Assembly (NCBI GenBank): GCA_022824865.1
Contig: JAJDZD010000065.1
Span: forward strand, 1-64,000
Length of the DNA: 64,000 nucleotides
Reading direction: 5' to 3'
Origin: Chloroflexota bacterium
GTDB lineage: Bacteria; Chloroflexota; UBA11872
Numbering within the stretch: position 1 is the stretch's first letter; each line of letters starts with the position of its first letter. The notes beneath the pieces are model-generated. The model saw nothing but the letters and a program-made list of their open reading frames with translations. It was not told the DNA's origin and did no database searches. The position numbers were made by a program, and so were the translations under genes. Below are positions 50,665 to 60,854 of this stretch, in pieces.

Positions 50665-52328
50665 AGCCTTAGGTCCGGGATCCCGACAGACTGACCCTTT
50701 GCGACGGGCGACTGGTCGGCGAATACCGCCATTTCCTCCCAAGCCGGATACAGGCGATTCCTTAACGACTGGCCGATCAGTCGGAGGCGCACCGGCTGCG
50801 GGCGGTCGGGCGCGAATTCGAAGACGGCGTTCTGAAAGTACTGGCGGATGATGCCTAACGGTGCGTCGTCCGAATACAAAGTGCCGGCGTCTCCGGTATC
50901 CGGCCGTGCCTCGGTGCGCGGGGCGCCAAACTGTTCTTCGCCGCCGTAGGTGTTGAAGAAATCGAGAAACCCGATCTCGGTGCCGTCAATGGCGAAGTTC
51001 GACACGCGGTGCCCCCACGTACCGATCATCTCGCCGGGTTGGTCGGAGATGACGTTTGCCTCAACGCCCAGGTCAGGCGCCCCGCCACGTCCTCCACCCA
51101 GAAAGTCCCAGACTGGCCGCGGCAGGACGGCCCGCCTGGCGCCGGCGTCCGCCGTCCAATCCATGACCCCGCGTTGGAAATACTGCGAAACCGTGCCCTC
51201 GCTCTCGATCAGCGGTTCGGAGATTGGCCATCCCCAGCGATCGATCCCACCGGTGGTCGTGAAATACGCCGCAAATGGCGCCACCCGGAGTTGACCCGTG
51301 CGGCGGACGAGCCAATTGGTGAGGTTGTGAGCGGTTGGCGAGGTGTGCGGCGCCCGCGCCGCAACTCCAACCGCCAGGTCGGCCGCTTCCGTCGGCGGCA
51401 TCGTCTGCTGCAGACCCGTCTGCAGTGACTGCACGCGGTGGTTGAGCGAATCGGCCGCGTAAACGCGGCCGGCCTCGTTGACCGCCACGCCTCGAGGGAA
51501 TTGAAACTCTCCCGTTTGACGTCCTTCGGCGCCGACCGATCCGGCCGTCGTTCCATTGTGCTCGATGATGATCAGCCGCTGATCAATGTCGTCCGTTATG
51601 TAAAGTCGATCGGAGAGATCCACGTCCAATCCGATCGGGTTTCGGATCACGGGCGCTTCAACCACGACTCGCGCAAACGAGCCATCGAGCTCAAAGGCCT
51701 GGATGCGATCACGGAAGGTGTCGGCGACGTAGACCAGTTGCGACGTCCCCACGGCGATTCCGGTTGGCGTGCCGAACTGGCCCGGCGCCCGGCCGCGCGA
51801 ACCCCAAGCCAGCATGAACTCGCCGCTGGGATCAAACTTCTGCACCCGGTCGTTGAACCCATCCGCCACGTAGACATCGCCAAACGTGTCGAGCGCGATG
51901 CCGCGCGGTGCGTTGAACTCACCTGGATCGGAGCCGCGGCGACCCCACTGGCGAAGGAAGGCGCCCTGAAGGTCGAAGACCTGCACTCGACGGTTGCCGC
52001 CGTCCACAACGAAAACCTCGCCCTGGCGCGACACGGTCACGCCCTGCGGCCGCCGTAGCTCTCCCGTCGCGGAGCCCGAGCCGGCCAGGATGCGCACAAT
52101 GCCGCCGGCCGGCGAGTGAGCCGCGAGCTGATTGAGCCGCGAGTCGGTAACGTAGATCAGCCCATCCGGGCCGACCGCCACACCCCACGGCGCGCTGCCG
52201 GCGCCCTGTTCCAGGTTCGGAAAAAACTCGGCGCCAACGTCGGCGGCGACGACGGCCCCTCCGGCAGCCAGCGCAATCGTCCCCGTCAGACCTGCCTGGA
52301 GCGCGCGGCGTCGAGGAATCCGGGTCAT
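50661..52328 (-). CDS. Secreted NHL-repeat beta-propeller protein
   Basis: This protein of about 555 residues has a Tat-like N-terminus (RIPRRRALQAG) and a hydrophobic stretch. About six NHL repeats with the pattern P-x-G-[IV]-A-V-x-x-x-G-x-[VL]-Y-V-x-D (PWGVAVGPDGLIYVTDSRLN, PRGIALDTFGDVYVADGFND) form a beta-propeller. The C-terminal third has the repeated Y-F-Q-[RN]-[GA] motif with GWPISEP, a tail common in Chloroflexota exported proteins. A binding or sensing role is likely. I use ATG 52328; an ATG at 52436 gives a longer, less convincing start. Confidence 0.8.
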   Translation of the reverse strand: MTRIPRRRALQAGLTGTIALAAGGAVVAADVGAEFFPNLEQGAGSAPWGVAVGPDGLIYVTDSRLNQLAAHSPAGGIVRILAGSGSATGELRRPQGVTVSRQGEVFVVDGGNRRVQVFDLQGAFLRQWGRRGSDPGEFNAPRGIALDTFGDVYVADGFNDRVQKFDPSGEFMLAWGSRGRAPGQFGTPTGIAVGTSQLVYVADTFRDRIQAFELDGSFARVVVEAPVIRNPIGLDVDLSDRLYITDDIDQRLIIIEHNGTTAGSVGAEGRQTGEFQFPRGVAVNEAGRVYAADSLNHRVQSLQTGLQQTMPPTEAADLAVGVAARAPHTSPTAHNLTNWLVRRTGQLRVAPFAAYFTTTGGIDRWGWPISEPLIESEGTVSQYFQRGVMDWTADAGARRAVLPRPVWDFLGGGRGGAPDLGVEANVISDQPGEMIGTWGHRVSNFAIDGTEIGFLDFFNTYGGEEQFGAPRTEARPDTGDAGTLYSDDAPLGIIRQYFQNAVFEFAPDRPQPVRLRLIGQSLRNRLYPAWEEMAVFADQSPVAKGQSVGIPDLRL

Positions 52329-52523
52329 CGAATGATGGAGGACTGGGTCATCGTTCCTCAATGTGACGAGTCTAACGCCGCGGAATCGTCCGGCCGCCGC
52401 GACGGCGACGGTGCTGATAGAACGCCGTAAAGCCACGGCCGTGATGCGGGGTCACAGCCTGATGTCATACATGCGGCTCGCCGGCGCTAGAATCCGCACC
52501 TGCGCAGCGTGCGAGGTGCGGCC

Positions 52524-53510
52524 GTGATTCGTCTGGCGCTCGTTGGCTGTGGACGCAACGCTCCAGCCCTTGTCGCCGCGGCCGCCGCTTCCGACCACTG
52601 CGAACTGTCCGTAGTCGCCGACATCGATCCGCAGCCGGCAGGGTCGGTAGCGCGCACGGCCAACGCCTTTCGGCACCTCGGAGATCTCGAGTCCCTACTC
52701 GCATCAGGGAACGCCGACTTCGATGCGGTGATCGTCAACACGCCGAACGACTCACACGCCCATATCGCATTGACCGCCATTCGCGCGGGTCGGCACGTGT
52801 TGGTCGAGAAGCCGCTGGCCTTGTCGGCTGACGAGGCCGGGGAGGTCACGCAAGCCGCCGAGCGTGCCGACGTGCGGCTGATGCCGGCCCACACGCTCCG
52901 TTTCATGCCCGCCAACGTGCAGGTGCATCGGGCACTGGCCGCGGGCGAGTTGGGCAAGCCCGGCATGCTGCGCAGCCACCGCTGGCTGCGTCGTTTTCCC
53001 GGACCGCCGGGCGGCTGGAAGCACGACCCGGCGCGCAGCGGCGGCCTCTGCCTACATGAAGGCGTGCATGAGATCGACCAGGCGCTCTGGCTCATCGACG
53101 AGCGCCCAACGCACGTTCACGCTCTGGCCGCGCCCGAACTGCTGCAAATCCACCTCGGCTACGCGTCTGGCGCCATGGCGATCTGTGGCATTACCACCGG
53201 TTTGCCGCTCGGCAGCGGCTACTACTCGCTGGCGCTGATCGGATCGCTCGGCGCCGCCTACGCCGACGATCACCACAACGTTCACCTCGTCTACCGGGGC
53301 GGACGACCGCAAGCGGCGCTGACCGACCTGCGAGCCTCGGCCGTCCGCGCGCAGCTCGACGAGTTCGCCCAGGCCATCACGGAAGGGCGCGATCCCTCCG
53401 TCTCCGGCGCCGACGCCGTCGCCGCGCTACAGATTGCGGAAGCTGCGGCGGCCTCGGTCGCGTCCGGTCAGACCGCCCATCTCACGGAGAACGGCTATGT
53501 CCTTGCCTGA
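52524..53510 (+). CDS. Gfo/Idh/MocA-family oxidoreductase (first of pair)
   Basis: This 328-residue NAD(P)-dependent sugar or inositol dehydrogenase-like protein has the Rossmann start LALVGCGRNAPALV, DAVIVNTPNDSHAHIA and the catalytic-lysine motif VLVEKPLAL. The C-terminal domain carries HEGVHEIDQALWL with the conserved histidine. GTG 52524 has GAGG upstream; GTG 52509 is an alternative. It overlaps the second oxidoreductase gene by 14 bases, which indicates coupled translation and joint function. Confidence 0.88.
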   Translation: MIRLALVGCGRNAPALVAAAAASDHCELSVVADIDPQPAGSVARTANAFRHLGDLESLLASGNADFDAVIVNTPNDSHAHIALTAIRAGRHVLVEKPLALSADEAGEVTQAAERADVRLMPAHTLRFMPANVQVHRALAAGELGKPGMLRSHRWLRRFPGPPGGWKHDPARSGGLCLHEGVHEIDQALWLIDERPTHVHALAAPELLQIHLGYASGAMAICGITTGLPLGSGYYSLALIGSLGAAYADDHHNVHLVYRGGRPQAALTDLRASAVRAQLDEFAQAITEGRDPSVSGADAVAALQIAEAAAASVASGQTAHLTENGYVLA

Positions 53511-54555
53511 GCGTTACCGCGTGCTGGCGCTCAGCGCCGCCAAGCACGACTACGTGCCGCTGGCGTTCAAGGACCACCCGCGCTTCCAGGTCGTCGGCGT
53601 TTCCGACGAGCCGTCCGCCGCCGGCTGGGTGCACAAATGCAACGAACAGCTCGCCGTCGACCTGGGCGTTCCCTACGAGCCCGGCATTGACGCGGCCATC
53701 GTCCGGCATCGGCCGCACGTTGCCGTTGTCTCATCGGAAGCCGCGCGCCACGCGCAACTCAGCGTGCGAGCGGCCAATGCGGGCCTCCACGTCGTCCAGG
53801 ACAAGCCAATGGCGCCAACGGTTGCCGACTGCGACGCCATCGTCGAAGCCGTCGAACGTGCCGGCGTGCGGTTCCTGCTCTGGAACCGCAACACCCAGCC
53901 GGCCATCGAAGAAGCGCGCCGCATCGTCCACGCTGGCGAAATCGGCGAGCCGCGAGCCATCCACGTCGACTTCTTCTTCTGCAAAGACGCCGGCGTATTG
54001 CTGAACTCCGACGAGCCGGAAGAGATCCCGGACTCCTGGCTCAGCGAAGGCGAGCTGACCGTCGAAGGCATCTACCCCCTGGCCTACATGCGCCACATCC
54101 TGGGCCTGGACGCGGTGCGCGCCTTTGGACGCGCCTCAGCGCACTTCTTCAGGCGCCACGCCGAGCGCGGGGTCGAAGACATCGCCACGGTTTCCCTGGA
54201 AATGGAACGAGGCGTCATCGGCTCACTCTGTAGCGGCCGGATCGGACGTCCCAGCCACCCCAACATTGGCGAGCTTCGGATACATGTCGTTGGATCCACG
54301 GGCGCGCTGGTCGTCGCCGAACCGCGCCCGGAAGTCGCTGTCCACACCCGCGGACTCGCCCCGGACGACGACCGCAACCGCCGCACCGACCAGGAAACCG
54401 ACCGCCGCCAGGTCGACCACTTCGTAACCGCCCTGGACACCGGCGGCGACACCCTGCTCAATGCCCGCCAGGGCCGCCACATCGTCGCTACGGTGGTCGC
54501 GGCCCTAGAATCTGCGCGAACTGGCCGCCCATGCGACGTTGCGCGTCCGAGCTAG
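53497..54555 (+). CDS. Gfo/Idh/MocA-family oxidoreductase (second of pair)
   Basis: This 352-residue protein is related to its upstream neighbour. Its N-terminus has no obvious GxGxxG (ALSAAKHDYVPLAF), while the lysine motif is VVQDKPMAP. Then come RFLLWNRNTQPAIEEARR and SEGELTVEGIYPLAYM in the C-terminal domain. The weakened nucleotide motif suggests a different cofactor grip or a partner role. GGAG lies eight bases before the ATG, which sits within the end of the first gene. Confidence 0.82.
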   Translation: MSLPERYRVLALSAAKHDYVPLAFKDHPRFQVVGVSDEPSAAGWVHKCNEQLAVDLGVPYEPGIDAAIVRHRPHVAVVSSEAARHAQLSVRAANAGLHVVQDKPMAPTVADCDAIVEAVERAGVRFLLWNRNTQPAIEEARRIVHAGEIGEPRAIHVDFFFCKDAGVLLNSDEPEEIPDSWLSEGELTVEGIYPLAYMRHILGLDAVRAFGRASAHFFRRHAERGVEDIATVSLEMERGVIGSLCSGRIGRPSHPNIGELRIHVVGSTGALVVAEPRPEVAVHTRGLAPDDDRNRRTDQETDRRQVDHFVTALDTGGDTLLNARQGRHIVATVVAALESARTGRPCDVARPS

Positions 54556-54607
54556 TGGTCAACCCACCCTTGCCGCTGCATCGGCTCTTTCGGCGAGACT
54601 TCGGGCG

Positions 54608-54811
54608 CTAGTCGCTTCGCTGCTGGCTCAACAGAATCGTTCGCAGTTCGCGCACATCCTCGCGAACCTGGTCGATGCTGGCCTGAAGCCGTTCGTCGGA
54701 CTTCCGCAACTCGCTAATGGCCTCTTCGACTCTGCCCCAGCGGTAGAACGCACCGCCTGCCGCAACCAGTGCAGCGACAGCGGCGGCGGCGGTGATAATC
54801 GACTCGGTCAT
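54608..54811 (-). CDS. Small membrane-anchored coiled-coil protein
   Basis: This 67-residue protein has one hydrophobic helix (ITAAAAVAALVAAGGAFY). A heptad-patterned, charged helix (RVEEAISELRKSDERLQASIDQVREDVRELR) is predicted to form a coiled coil. The ATG at 54811 follows GGA at a usable distance. The layout resembles small XhlA-like membrane proteins, but no family is certain. Confidence 0.55.
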   Translation of the reverse strand: MTESIITAAAAVAALVAAGGAFYRWGRVEEAISELRKSDERLQASIDQVREDVRELRTILLSQQRSD

Positions 54812-55001
54812 GGTGGCTTCCTGCGAATCGCTCGCGGACACTGCCGACGAACGGGTGCGCCCAATCAATCGCGCCTTCCGGCCACCGCCCATCACCGCCA
54901 GCGCTCAATGCCGAAGGTATCACTGACATGGCGCGAAGCGCTTCGCACGGCTCCCATCCGGACCGCCACCCCGACGCCAGGTGCAAGGCGACGCCGACAG
55001 C

Positions 55002-55610
55002 TCAGCGCGCCGGCACCGGCTCGGCCGTGGGCGTCAGCATCGCCCGCAGGCGCACGTTCAAAGCGTCGCGCGCGTGGCTGGCCAATTCGCCGAAGTCGGT
55101 GAAGTTACGCGCCTCCACCAGATAGGCGCCGCAGTCGGGCTGCAAGCCCGTCGGACATTGCTCTTCATTCTTTGCGATCAGGGTGTAGAAGGGTGCCTGT
55201 AGCGCGTCGTTCACAGTCGCCACATCCGCGATGCCCGGATCGACCAACGGCGCCAGTTCGTCGGGCGTCATGTTGACCGCGATGACCACCGTCCCTCGCT
55301 CGAACTCCGCACGCACGACGCTGAAGTCCACCTCATCCCGTGCGTCGCCGTGGATCATGAGAGTCGTGGGCTCACGCGACGCCGCCTCGTCAAACGTATC
55401 GACCGTGCGAATCGCGTACTCGGTGCTTTCGCGGCCATCCAGCGGAAGCCGGCGGTCCTCCTGCAAGTCTGACGGCTCGAAGTAGACGATGAAGTCCAAG
55501 CCAAACCGCCCAAGCATCCGCTCAAACAGCAGGAACAGCACAAACACGCCCACCGCCACCATCAACGCCCAAACCAAGCGCTGCGTGGGCGGAGACAGGT
55601 TGTGCATCAT
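55002..55610 (-). CDS. Unknown single-pass membrane protein
   Basis: I do not recognise this 202-residue protein. One membrane segment (about 12-30, LVWALMVAVGVFVLFLLF) is followed by a soluble alpha/beta region. Two cysteines in EEQCPTGLQPDCGAY may form a disulfide if the domain faces outward. Neighbouring genes are small and unrelated. Confidence 0.6.
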   Translation of the reverse strand: MMHNLSPPTQRLVWALMVAVGVFVLFLLFERMLGRFGLDFIVYFEPSDLQEDRRLPLDGRESTEYAIRTVDTFDEAASREPTTLMIHGDARDEVDFSVVRAEFERGTVVIAVNMTPDELAPLVDPGIADVATVNDALQAPFYTLIAKNEEQCPTGLQPDCGAYLVEARNFTDFGELASHARDALNVRLRAMLTPTAEPVPAR

Positions 55611-55742
55611 GCAAGTCGCCGTGGACGGGATTGCCTGATTGTAGGGGTGCGCACTAACCGGCGGCGCACCCTAGTCGTCGTCGCTGAAATCCAGGATGCC
55701 GCCCATCGTGGCGCCGGACACGCCGGCGCTGCCGGTTACCGC

Positions 55743-55937
55743 TCAGGTCGTGCTGTAGGTCAGATACGCGTCACGCAGAAAAGAAAACAGACTTCGGCGG
55801 CGTTTGCGGCTGCGGCTTCCACAACTCGGACAGCCGCGGTCGGCGGGGCCCCGCGCGGTCTCGAAGAACCGCAGCGGAACATCGTAGCGCCGGCCGCAAT
55901 CCAGGCAGTCGTAGGCTTTGGTGGTCAATGACGGCAT
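55743..55937 (-). CDS. Small zinc-ribbon protein
   Basis: This protein of about 64 residues has a FmdB-like zinc ribbon: YDCLDCGRRYDVPLRFF and GCPSCGSRSRKRRR form two C-x-x-C knuckles about 26 residues apart. A basic C-terminus follows. The start is uncertain; ATG 55937 keeps the ribbon near the N-terminus as usual. Confidence 0.55.
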   Translation of the reverse strand: MPSLTTKAYDCLDCGRRYDVPLRFFETARGPADRGCPSCGSRSRKRRRSLFSFLRDAYLTYSTT

Positions 55938-56090
55938 CATCAACTTCAGGGTAGCCCAACGGCGGAAACGAAAAAGAAAGCGCGCGGTCCGCGTCACACT
56001 TTGGGCATGGGCCCGATTGAAGTAGTGGCGGGCCTGTGGCCATGACGGTGGTCCTGCTCCTGGCCAGGGCCCGCCCCCTCCCCTCCCCCT

Positions 56091-57638
56091 ATGCCTGAGG
56101 CCTGGCTGGGTCAGGCAATGGTCGCCGCCGGATCCGTCATTGCCGCGCTGGCCACGGTGTATCTGGCTGTGCTGAGCGGACGGCCCGTTGCGCCGCCCGA
56201 GCTGCGAACGGAAGCGGCGGCACGCGGCCGCTTCACGCGCAACGCCCTCACGCCGCTGCTGGCCAGCGGATTTGACCGCGCGGTGTTCTGGGTCTTCTGG
56301 ATTGTCGCGCTGCGCATCCTCGGCCCGGAGCGCAATGGCGAGTACGCCTTTGCGGTGAATCTGCTCACGTATTTCGCGGCGCTCACAGAGTTTGGCCTCG
56401 GCACGGTGCTCACGCGGGACATTGCTCGAAGCAACGCGGACCTGCGTCCCGTCTTCGGTGCGGGCCTCGTGATACGCCTGCGACTCGTCGGAATCAGCGC
56501 CCCGCTGATGCTGGCGTTGGCGCTCGTCTACTCCGCGACAGGGTCGGTCTCCAGAGCCACGGTGATCACCGCGGCCGTTCTGGCGGTCGGCCTGCTGCCA
56601 ACGGCACTGGGCCAGGCGTACGCCTCGGTCTACGGCGCGTGGGAACGCATGGACCGCCGGGGGCTGGTCGCCGTCGGCACCTCCGCGCTAACGGTGGGCT
56701 TGGGCCTGCTGCTGCTGGGTTCAGGAGCGGGCGTGGTCGGGCTGGCCGTGGCCGGAACAGTTTCAGGTACAGCCTCGCTGCTGGTTCTGGCGCGACCCGT
56801 TGGCTTCGCCCTCCTCAGAACGGGAGGACAGGGCCGTGCGCACCGGAGCCCGCTACTGGCGGCAGGATTCCCGCTCATGCTCAACGGCCTCCTGGCCACG
56901 GCCTTCGTTCAACTGGACATCCTGGTTCTGCAAGCGATCGAGGGCACCACCGTGGTCGGGCACTACAACGCGGCCTACAAATTCATCAACGCGCTGAACG
57001 TTATCCCCGCGGCCGTCGTGCTGGCGGCATTCCCGCTCATGGCGCGGGCGGCCGAGGATCCGGAGACCCTGGGCCGCTGGCTGGCCCGCACCTGGCGCGT
57101 GTTGATCTCCTTCGCCGCGCCCGCCGTCGTGCTCCTATTCGCCTACGCCCAGCCTCTGGTCGGAGTCTTGCTGGGTGAAGCCTTTCTCCCGTTCACGGCG
57201 CAGGCCCTGGCGATCCTGATCTGGTTTCTACCGCTCAGCTACCTCAACGGAACGCTTCAGTACGTGGTCATTTCCCTCGACCGCCAGTGGTGGCTCACGC
57301 CGGCCTTCCTGGTAACCACGCTCTTCAACGTCGGCGCCAACTTGGCGCTGGTACCCGTTTTCGGCTTCCTCGCCGCCGCCGCCACCACCATAGCCAGCGA
57401 AGCGGTGCTCCTGGCCATGCTGGCCTGGATCTTGCGACGCGACCACGTGCTGCGGCATCTGCTGGAACCCGCGCTCCGCCCCACGTTAGCTGCGGGCTGC
57501 TTGGCACTGACAATCTGGTTGCTTCGCGACGTGCCCTGGATCCCGGCCGCGGTGGCGGGATTAGTGGTCTACGCGGGAGTGTTGACCCTGAGCGGCGGTA
57601 TGAGTCGGTCAATGTTCAGCACCAGCGACGACCGCTAG
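56091..57638 (+). CDS. Polysaccharide flippase (MOP superfamily, Wzx-like)
   Basis: This 515-residue inner-membrane protein has about 12-14 hydrophobic segments. It shows the oligosaccharide-flippase pattern ILGPERNGEYAFAVNLL, the FGLGTVLTRDIAR loop and a second-half GHYNAAYKFINALNVIP. It would move lipid-linked glycan units across the membrane. It converges on a GT-C gene and stands beside four more glycosyltransferase genes, which supports the assignment. An extra N-terminal helix precedes the usual start region. Confidence 0.88.
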   Translation: MPEAWLGQAMVAAGSVIAALATVYLAVLSGRPVAPPELRTEAAARGRFTRNALTPLLASGFDRAVFWVFWIVALRILGPERNGEYAFAVNLLTYFAALTEFGLGTVLTRDIARSNADLRPVFGAGLVIRLRLVGISAPLMLALALVYSATGSVSRATVITAAVLAVGLLPTALGQAYASVYGAWERMDRRGLVAVGTSALTVGLGLLLLGSGAGVVGLAVAGTVSGTASLLVLARPVGFALLRTGGQGRAHRSPLLAAGFPLMLNGLLATAFVQLDILVLQAIEGTTVVGHYNAAYKFINALNVIPAAVVLAAFPLMARAAEDPETLGRWLARTWRVLISFAAPAVVLLFAYAQPLVGVLLGEAFLPFTAQALAILIWFLPLSYLNGTLQYVVISLDRQWWLTPAFLVTTLFNVGANLALVPVFGFLAAAATTIASEAVLLAMLAWILRRDHVLRHLLEPALRPTLAAGCLALTIWLLRDVPWIPAAVAGLVVYAGVLTLSGGMSRSMFSTSDDR

Positions 57639-59686
57639 CGAATCGGTCCGCCCAGCCTCTCGCGCAACGTGGCCTCGTTGGCCATCGGAATGGTCGGGGG
57701 CGCGATCTCCACCGGACCTAGCCAGAGATAGTCCACACCAGGATGGTCGATACGGGCCAGGCGCCCGACCGCCGTCAGCGACCGATCGTCCGGACGTAGA
57801 AAGGCCACGAACGCCTCATACGACCCCGGCTCGGCCTCCGCCGGTACCCACAGAGCGGTGCGAAGTTGGTGCTTCTCATCCGGTTGCCACTGGCTTGTGC
57901 GTTGCAGGAAGCGATCCTGGGCGTAGAGATCCTTCGCATAGATCACGCCGCTCGGCGTACGCAGCCAGACGCGTAGGCGAAGGTCGTAGTCCACGGGTCG
58001 CAGGGCACGGATGAATACGGTAAAGCGCACGCCGTCGCCCGCTTCGCGCGGCCCCTGATCGGCCCGTGTACCACTGAACTGGATCATGTCGACCTGAAAA
58101 TCGCCATCAAGCTCCACGTGGCCGCGCCGATCAACCAGGTCCAGCACGTTTGTCATATAGAGCTGAAGGACACCGTTCCGGTAGATCTCAGACCGCGCCT
58201 GCCATTGGGAGCTAAGCCAAGCCTCCACATGTCCCTCGGGATCGGCCTGCTCCAGCCCCGCCAGCACGACCCACAGCCGCCGGTGATTGTTGGCCGCGCG
58301 CTCAAGCTTGCTACCGACCTCTTTGGCTGTCACCGCCGGCGGAACTTCCTCAGGCAGGAACCACACGTCGACCTTGTCCAGAAAATCCGGAAAGTAGTGC
58401 CGCCAGTACCACCCCTGCCAGGGACCGGCCAGAACCACCGCGTCCCTGAACTTGCCTTCGTCACGACCAGGCCGCCGCGGGCGGGCCAGGTTTTCGATGG
58501 TGGAGGTGATCGAGCGGTAATCGCCCCGTCGATAGTCGTCGTAGTAAGCCCGCGACGCATACACCGGACCCGCCAGCGCGACAACCACCACCACAGCCGT
58601 CGGCGCCATGACCCAAGAGCGGCGCGGTGCCAGGCTGAAGGGAACCGCCGCCAGAACAGCCAGCGTAGGAATCGTCGGCAGGAGGTAGCGGGACTGATAG
58701 TCCTTGTCGAAGATCAGCAGCAGCCCCAGAAATCCCAGCACGGCAGCGACCTGCGCCAGCAACAGACCGGCCGTGCGACGAGCCAGGGCCAGGGCGACGC
58801 CAACCACGACCAGGGCGCCAAGCATCCCGGCGACCAGTGCGCCGGCCCGTCCGCCGCCGCGAACCGCCGCGTCGCCCACGAAAACATCCAACCAGGCGCT
58901 GGCTGCAACCTCTCGGATCAAGCCCGGCCCCAGGTCGCCGGTTCCAAACGCCGGCAGACTGTCCTGGACTCCGCGCGCCAACAGGACCCACGGTAGAGCG
59001 GCGGCCAGGCACGCGAGCTCGAGCGCGACGAACGTATACACCCGACGGCGCTGTTCACGGACGCGCCACGGAAGCGAGAGGTTCATCGCGACCACCGCCA
59101 GCGCCGCCGTGTAGTCCACGTAGGCGCCAACCACAATGGTGAGCGCCAGCCATAACCAGTCGCGCGGCCGGCCGCGGCGCATCGCGCGCTCGAACAGCCA
59201 CAGCGCCAGCGTGCCGAACAGCGCCGCCGCCGCGTACATGCGGGCCTCGCGGCTGAAGAAGATCAGCATGGGCGATACGGCCACCACCCCGGCAGCCAGG
59301 ACTGATGGCCACGGACGCAGATACATGCGGGCAAGCTGATAGGTCGCGGGAATCAGCAGCACGCCAAACGGAACCGACAGCCAGCGCACGATCGGCTCCT
59401 GCTCACCGAACCACGTGCTCCAGAAGTGCAACGCCACGTAGTACAGCGGCGGATGCTCGAACGGCGCTTCCGCGATGGCGGCAATGATGTCCAACGGCAG
59501 CGATCGCGCGTACCAGACGGCAGCGACTTCATCGAAGTCGAAATCTCCCAACTGCTGCAGCCGCAAGCTGCGCAACGCCGCTCCGAGCACCAACACGGCC
59601 AGCAACACCGCCATTGGCGTAACGGTGGGCGTAAGCCGCCCCGCGCGACCTCGTCTGGCGGCGGCTTCGCTAAGCCAGACAGCCAT
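57635..59686 (-). CDS. GT39/ArnT-like membrane glycosyltransferase
   Basis: This 683-residue GT-C enzyme has a first-loop catalytic motif LQQLGDFDFDEVAAVWYAR (acidic D-x-D-E region) and EHPPLYYVALHFWSTWFG. About 11 membrane helices are followed by a soluble C-terminal domain from about residue 400. It would use polyprenyl-phosphate sugars as donor. The ATG at 59686 overlaps the end of the GT4 gene by 17 bases; the longer frame would overlap by over 130. Confidence 0.85.
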   Translation of the reverse strand: MAVWLSEAAARRGRAGRLTPTVTPMAVLLAVLVLGAALRSLRLQQLGDFDFDEVAAVWYARSLPLDIIAAIAEAPFEHPPLYYVALHFWSTWFGEQEPIVRWLSVPFGVLLIPATYQLARMYLRPWPSVLAAGVVAVSPMLIFFSREARMYAAAALFGTLALWLFERAMRRGRPRDWLWLALTIVVGAYVDYTAALAVVAMNLSLPWRVREQRRRVYTFVALELACLAAALPWVLLARGVQDSLPAFGTGDLGPGLIREVAASAWLDVFVGDAAVRGGGRAGALVAGMLGALVVVGVALALARRTAGLLLAQVAAVLGFLGLLLIFDKDYQSRYLLPTIPTLAVLAAVPFSLAPRRSWVMAPTAVVVVVALAGPVYASRAYYDDYRRGDYRSITSTIENLARPRRPGRDEGKFRDAVVLAGPWQGWYWRHYFPDFLDKVDVWFLPEEVPPAVTAKEVGSKLERAANNHRRLWVVLAGLEQADPEGHVEAWLSSQWQARSEIYRNGVLQLYMTNVLDLVDRRGHVELDGDFQVDMIQFSGTRADQGPREAGDGVRFTVFIRALRPVDYDLRLRVWLRTPSGVIYAKDLYAQDRFLQRTSQWQPDEKHQLRTALWVPAEAEPGSYEAFVAFLRPDDRSLTAVGRLARIDHPGVDYLWLGPVEIAPPTIPMANEATLRERLGGPIR

Positions 59687-60854
59687 ACGCAGCAAGGGTG
59701 CGCCGGGCGATTTCAGCCCAGGTGTGCCGCGCGGCAATAGCCCGCGAGCCCTGGGCCAGCCGCCGTCGGCGCGCCGAGTCGTCGCGAATCTCAGCCAGGG
59801 CAACCGCCAGCCCCGCCGCGTCGCCTGGCGCCACTAACGCTACTTCCTCCACTCCTACGTCCACCGTTCCCTCAACGGGGGGCACAGTCGTCACGACCGG
59901 AACGCCGTGCGCCACGGCATTCATAAACGACCCCCGGCGCGCTGAGAGGCCATCCAGAAACGGGAGCGCGATTGCATCGCAAGCCACGAGCCATCGCGAG
60001 ATCATCTCGGGCCGCTGCTCGCCGGTGTCAACCAGGCACACACCATCGAAAGTGCCTGGCGGAACCGGTGGTTCGGCGCGCCGGACATTGGTCGGTGGTC
60101 CCGCCGCTCCGATCAAAACCAGGCGCATGCCCGGCCCGGCGAGTTCAGTGCGACGCATGGCATGGGCCAGCACCTCAATACCCTTGCTTCGTTGCCGAAA
60201 GCCAAAGAAACCCACCATGAACGCATCAGGATCCAGGTCCAGCGCCGCTCGCGCGGCACGACGATCACCGCTATCCGCAGGCGGTTCGATAGTCGGCCCG
60301 GCTGGAATCCAATGGCTATTCGCTTCACCGTATCCCTGCGCGACGGCCTGGCGACGATCCACCTCGTCAACGTAGATCGCCGTGTCTGCACCCTGTCCCA
60401 GGCTGCGGACCATGCCCTCGCGCAACCGACCGGCCTTTGGAAATAGGTACGGCCGATGGAGATCGTGAAACGTCACCGCCAATCGGCTGGGACCCGCCAG
60501 GCTCGGCAACAGCCGTGCCAGTCCCATCATCTCGCCCGGTCGCGCAAAGGCCCCCGCCTGGTAGTGCAGGTGAACCACGTCCGGCCGCACACGCCTGACA
60601 GTCCGCAGCGTGTCGACGATCGCTTGCAGCGGCAGCCCGCTTCCGACGGAATGCACCCGAGCGGCCAGATCCTTCGCCGACCTCGACTCTGTCGCCACAT
60701 GGCAGGCCAATCCGCGTGCCTCAATGGCCGCCGCAAGCCTGACCACGTGGTCGCCCACGCCGCCAATACGCGGTGGATACTCACCGGTAACGAAGAGAAC
60801 GCGTCGAGTCGGCCTCACATTTGCATCGGCGGCTAGCGCCGCCACCCGGTCCAC
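59670..60854 (-). CDS. Glycosyltransferase family 4
   Basis: This 394-residue GT-B enzyme begins RRVLFVTGEYPPRIGGVGDHVVRLAAA, the family 4 acceptor-side signature with the glycine-rich loop. The donor-side part has VGFFGFRQRSKGIEVLAHAM and DAIALPFLDGLSARRGSFMNAVAHGVPVVTT with the E-x7-E-like region. Likely adds a hexose to a lipid-linked glycan. GTG 60854 overlaps the upstream GT2 gene by 22 bases; GTG 60818 is an alternative. Confidence 0.88.
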   Translation of the reverse strand: MDRVAALAADANVRPTRRVLFVTGEYPPRIGGVGDHVVRLAAAIEARGLACHVATESRSAKDLAARVHSVGSGLPLQAIVDTLRTVRRVRPDVVHLHYQAGAFARPGEMMGLARLLPSLAGPSRLAVTFHDLHRPYLFPKAGRLREGMVRSLGQGADTAIYVDEVDRRQAVAQGYGEANSHWIPAGPTIEPPADSGDRRAARAALDLDPDAFMVGFFGFRQRSKGIEVLAHAMRRTELAGPGMRLVLIGAAGPPTNVRRAEPPVPPGTFDGVCLVDTGEQRPEMISRWLVACDAIALPFLDGLSARRGSFMNAVAHGVPVVTTVPPVEGTVDVGVEEVALVAPGDAAGLAVALAEIRDDSARRRRLAQGSRAIAARHTWAEIARRTLAAYGCLA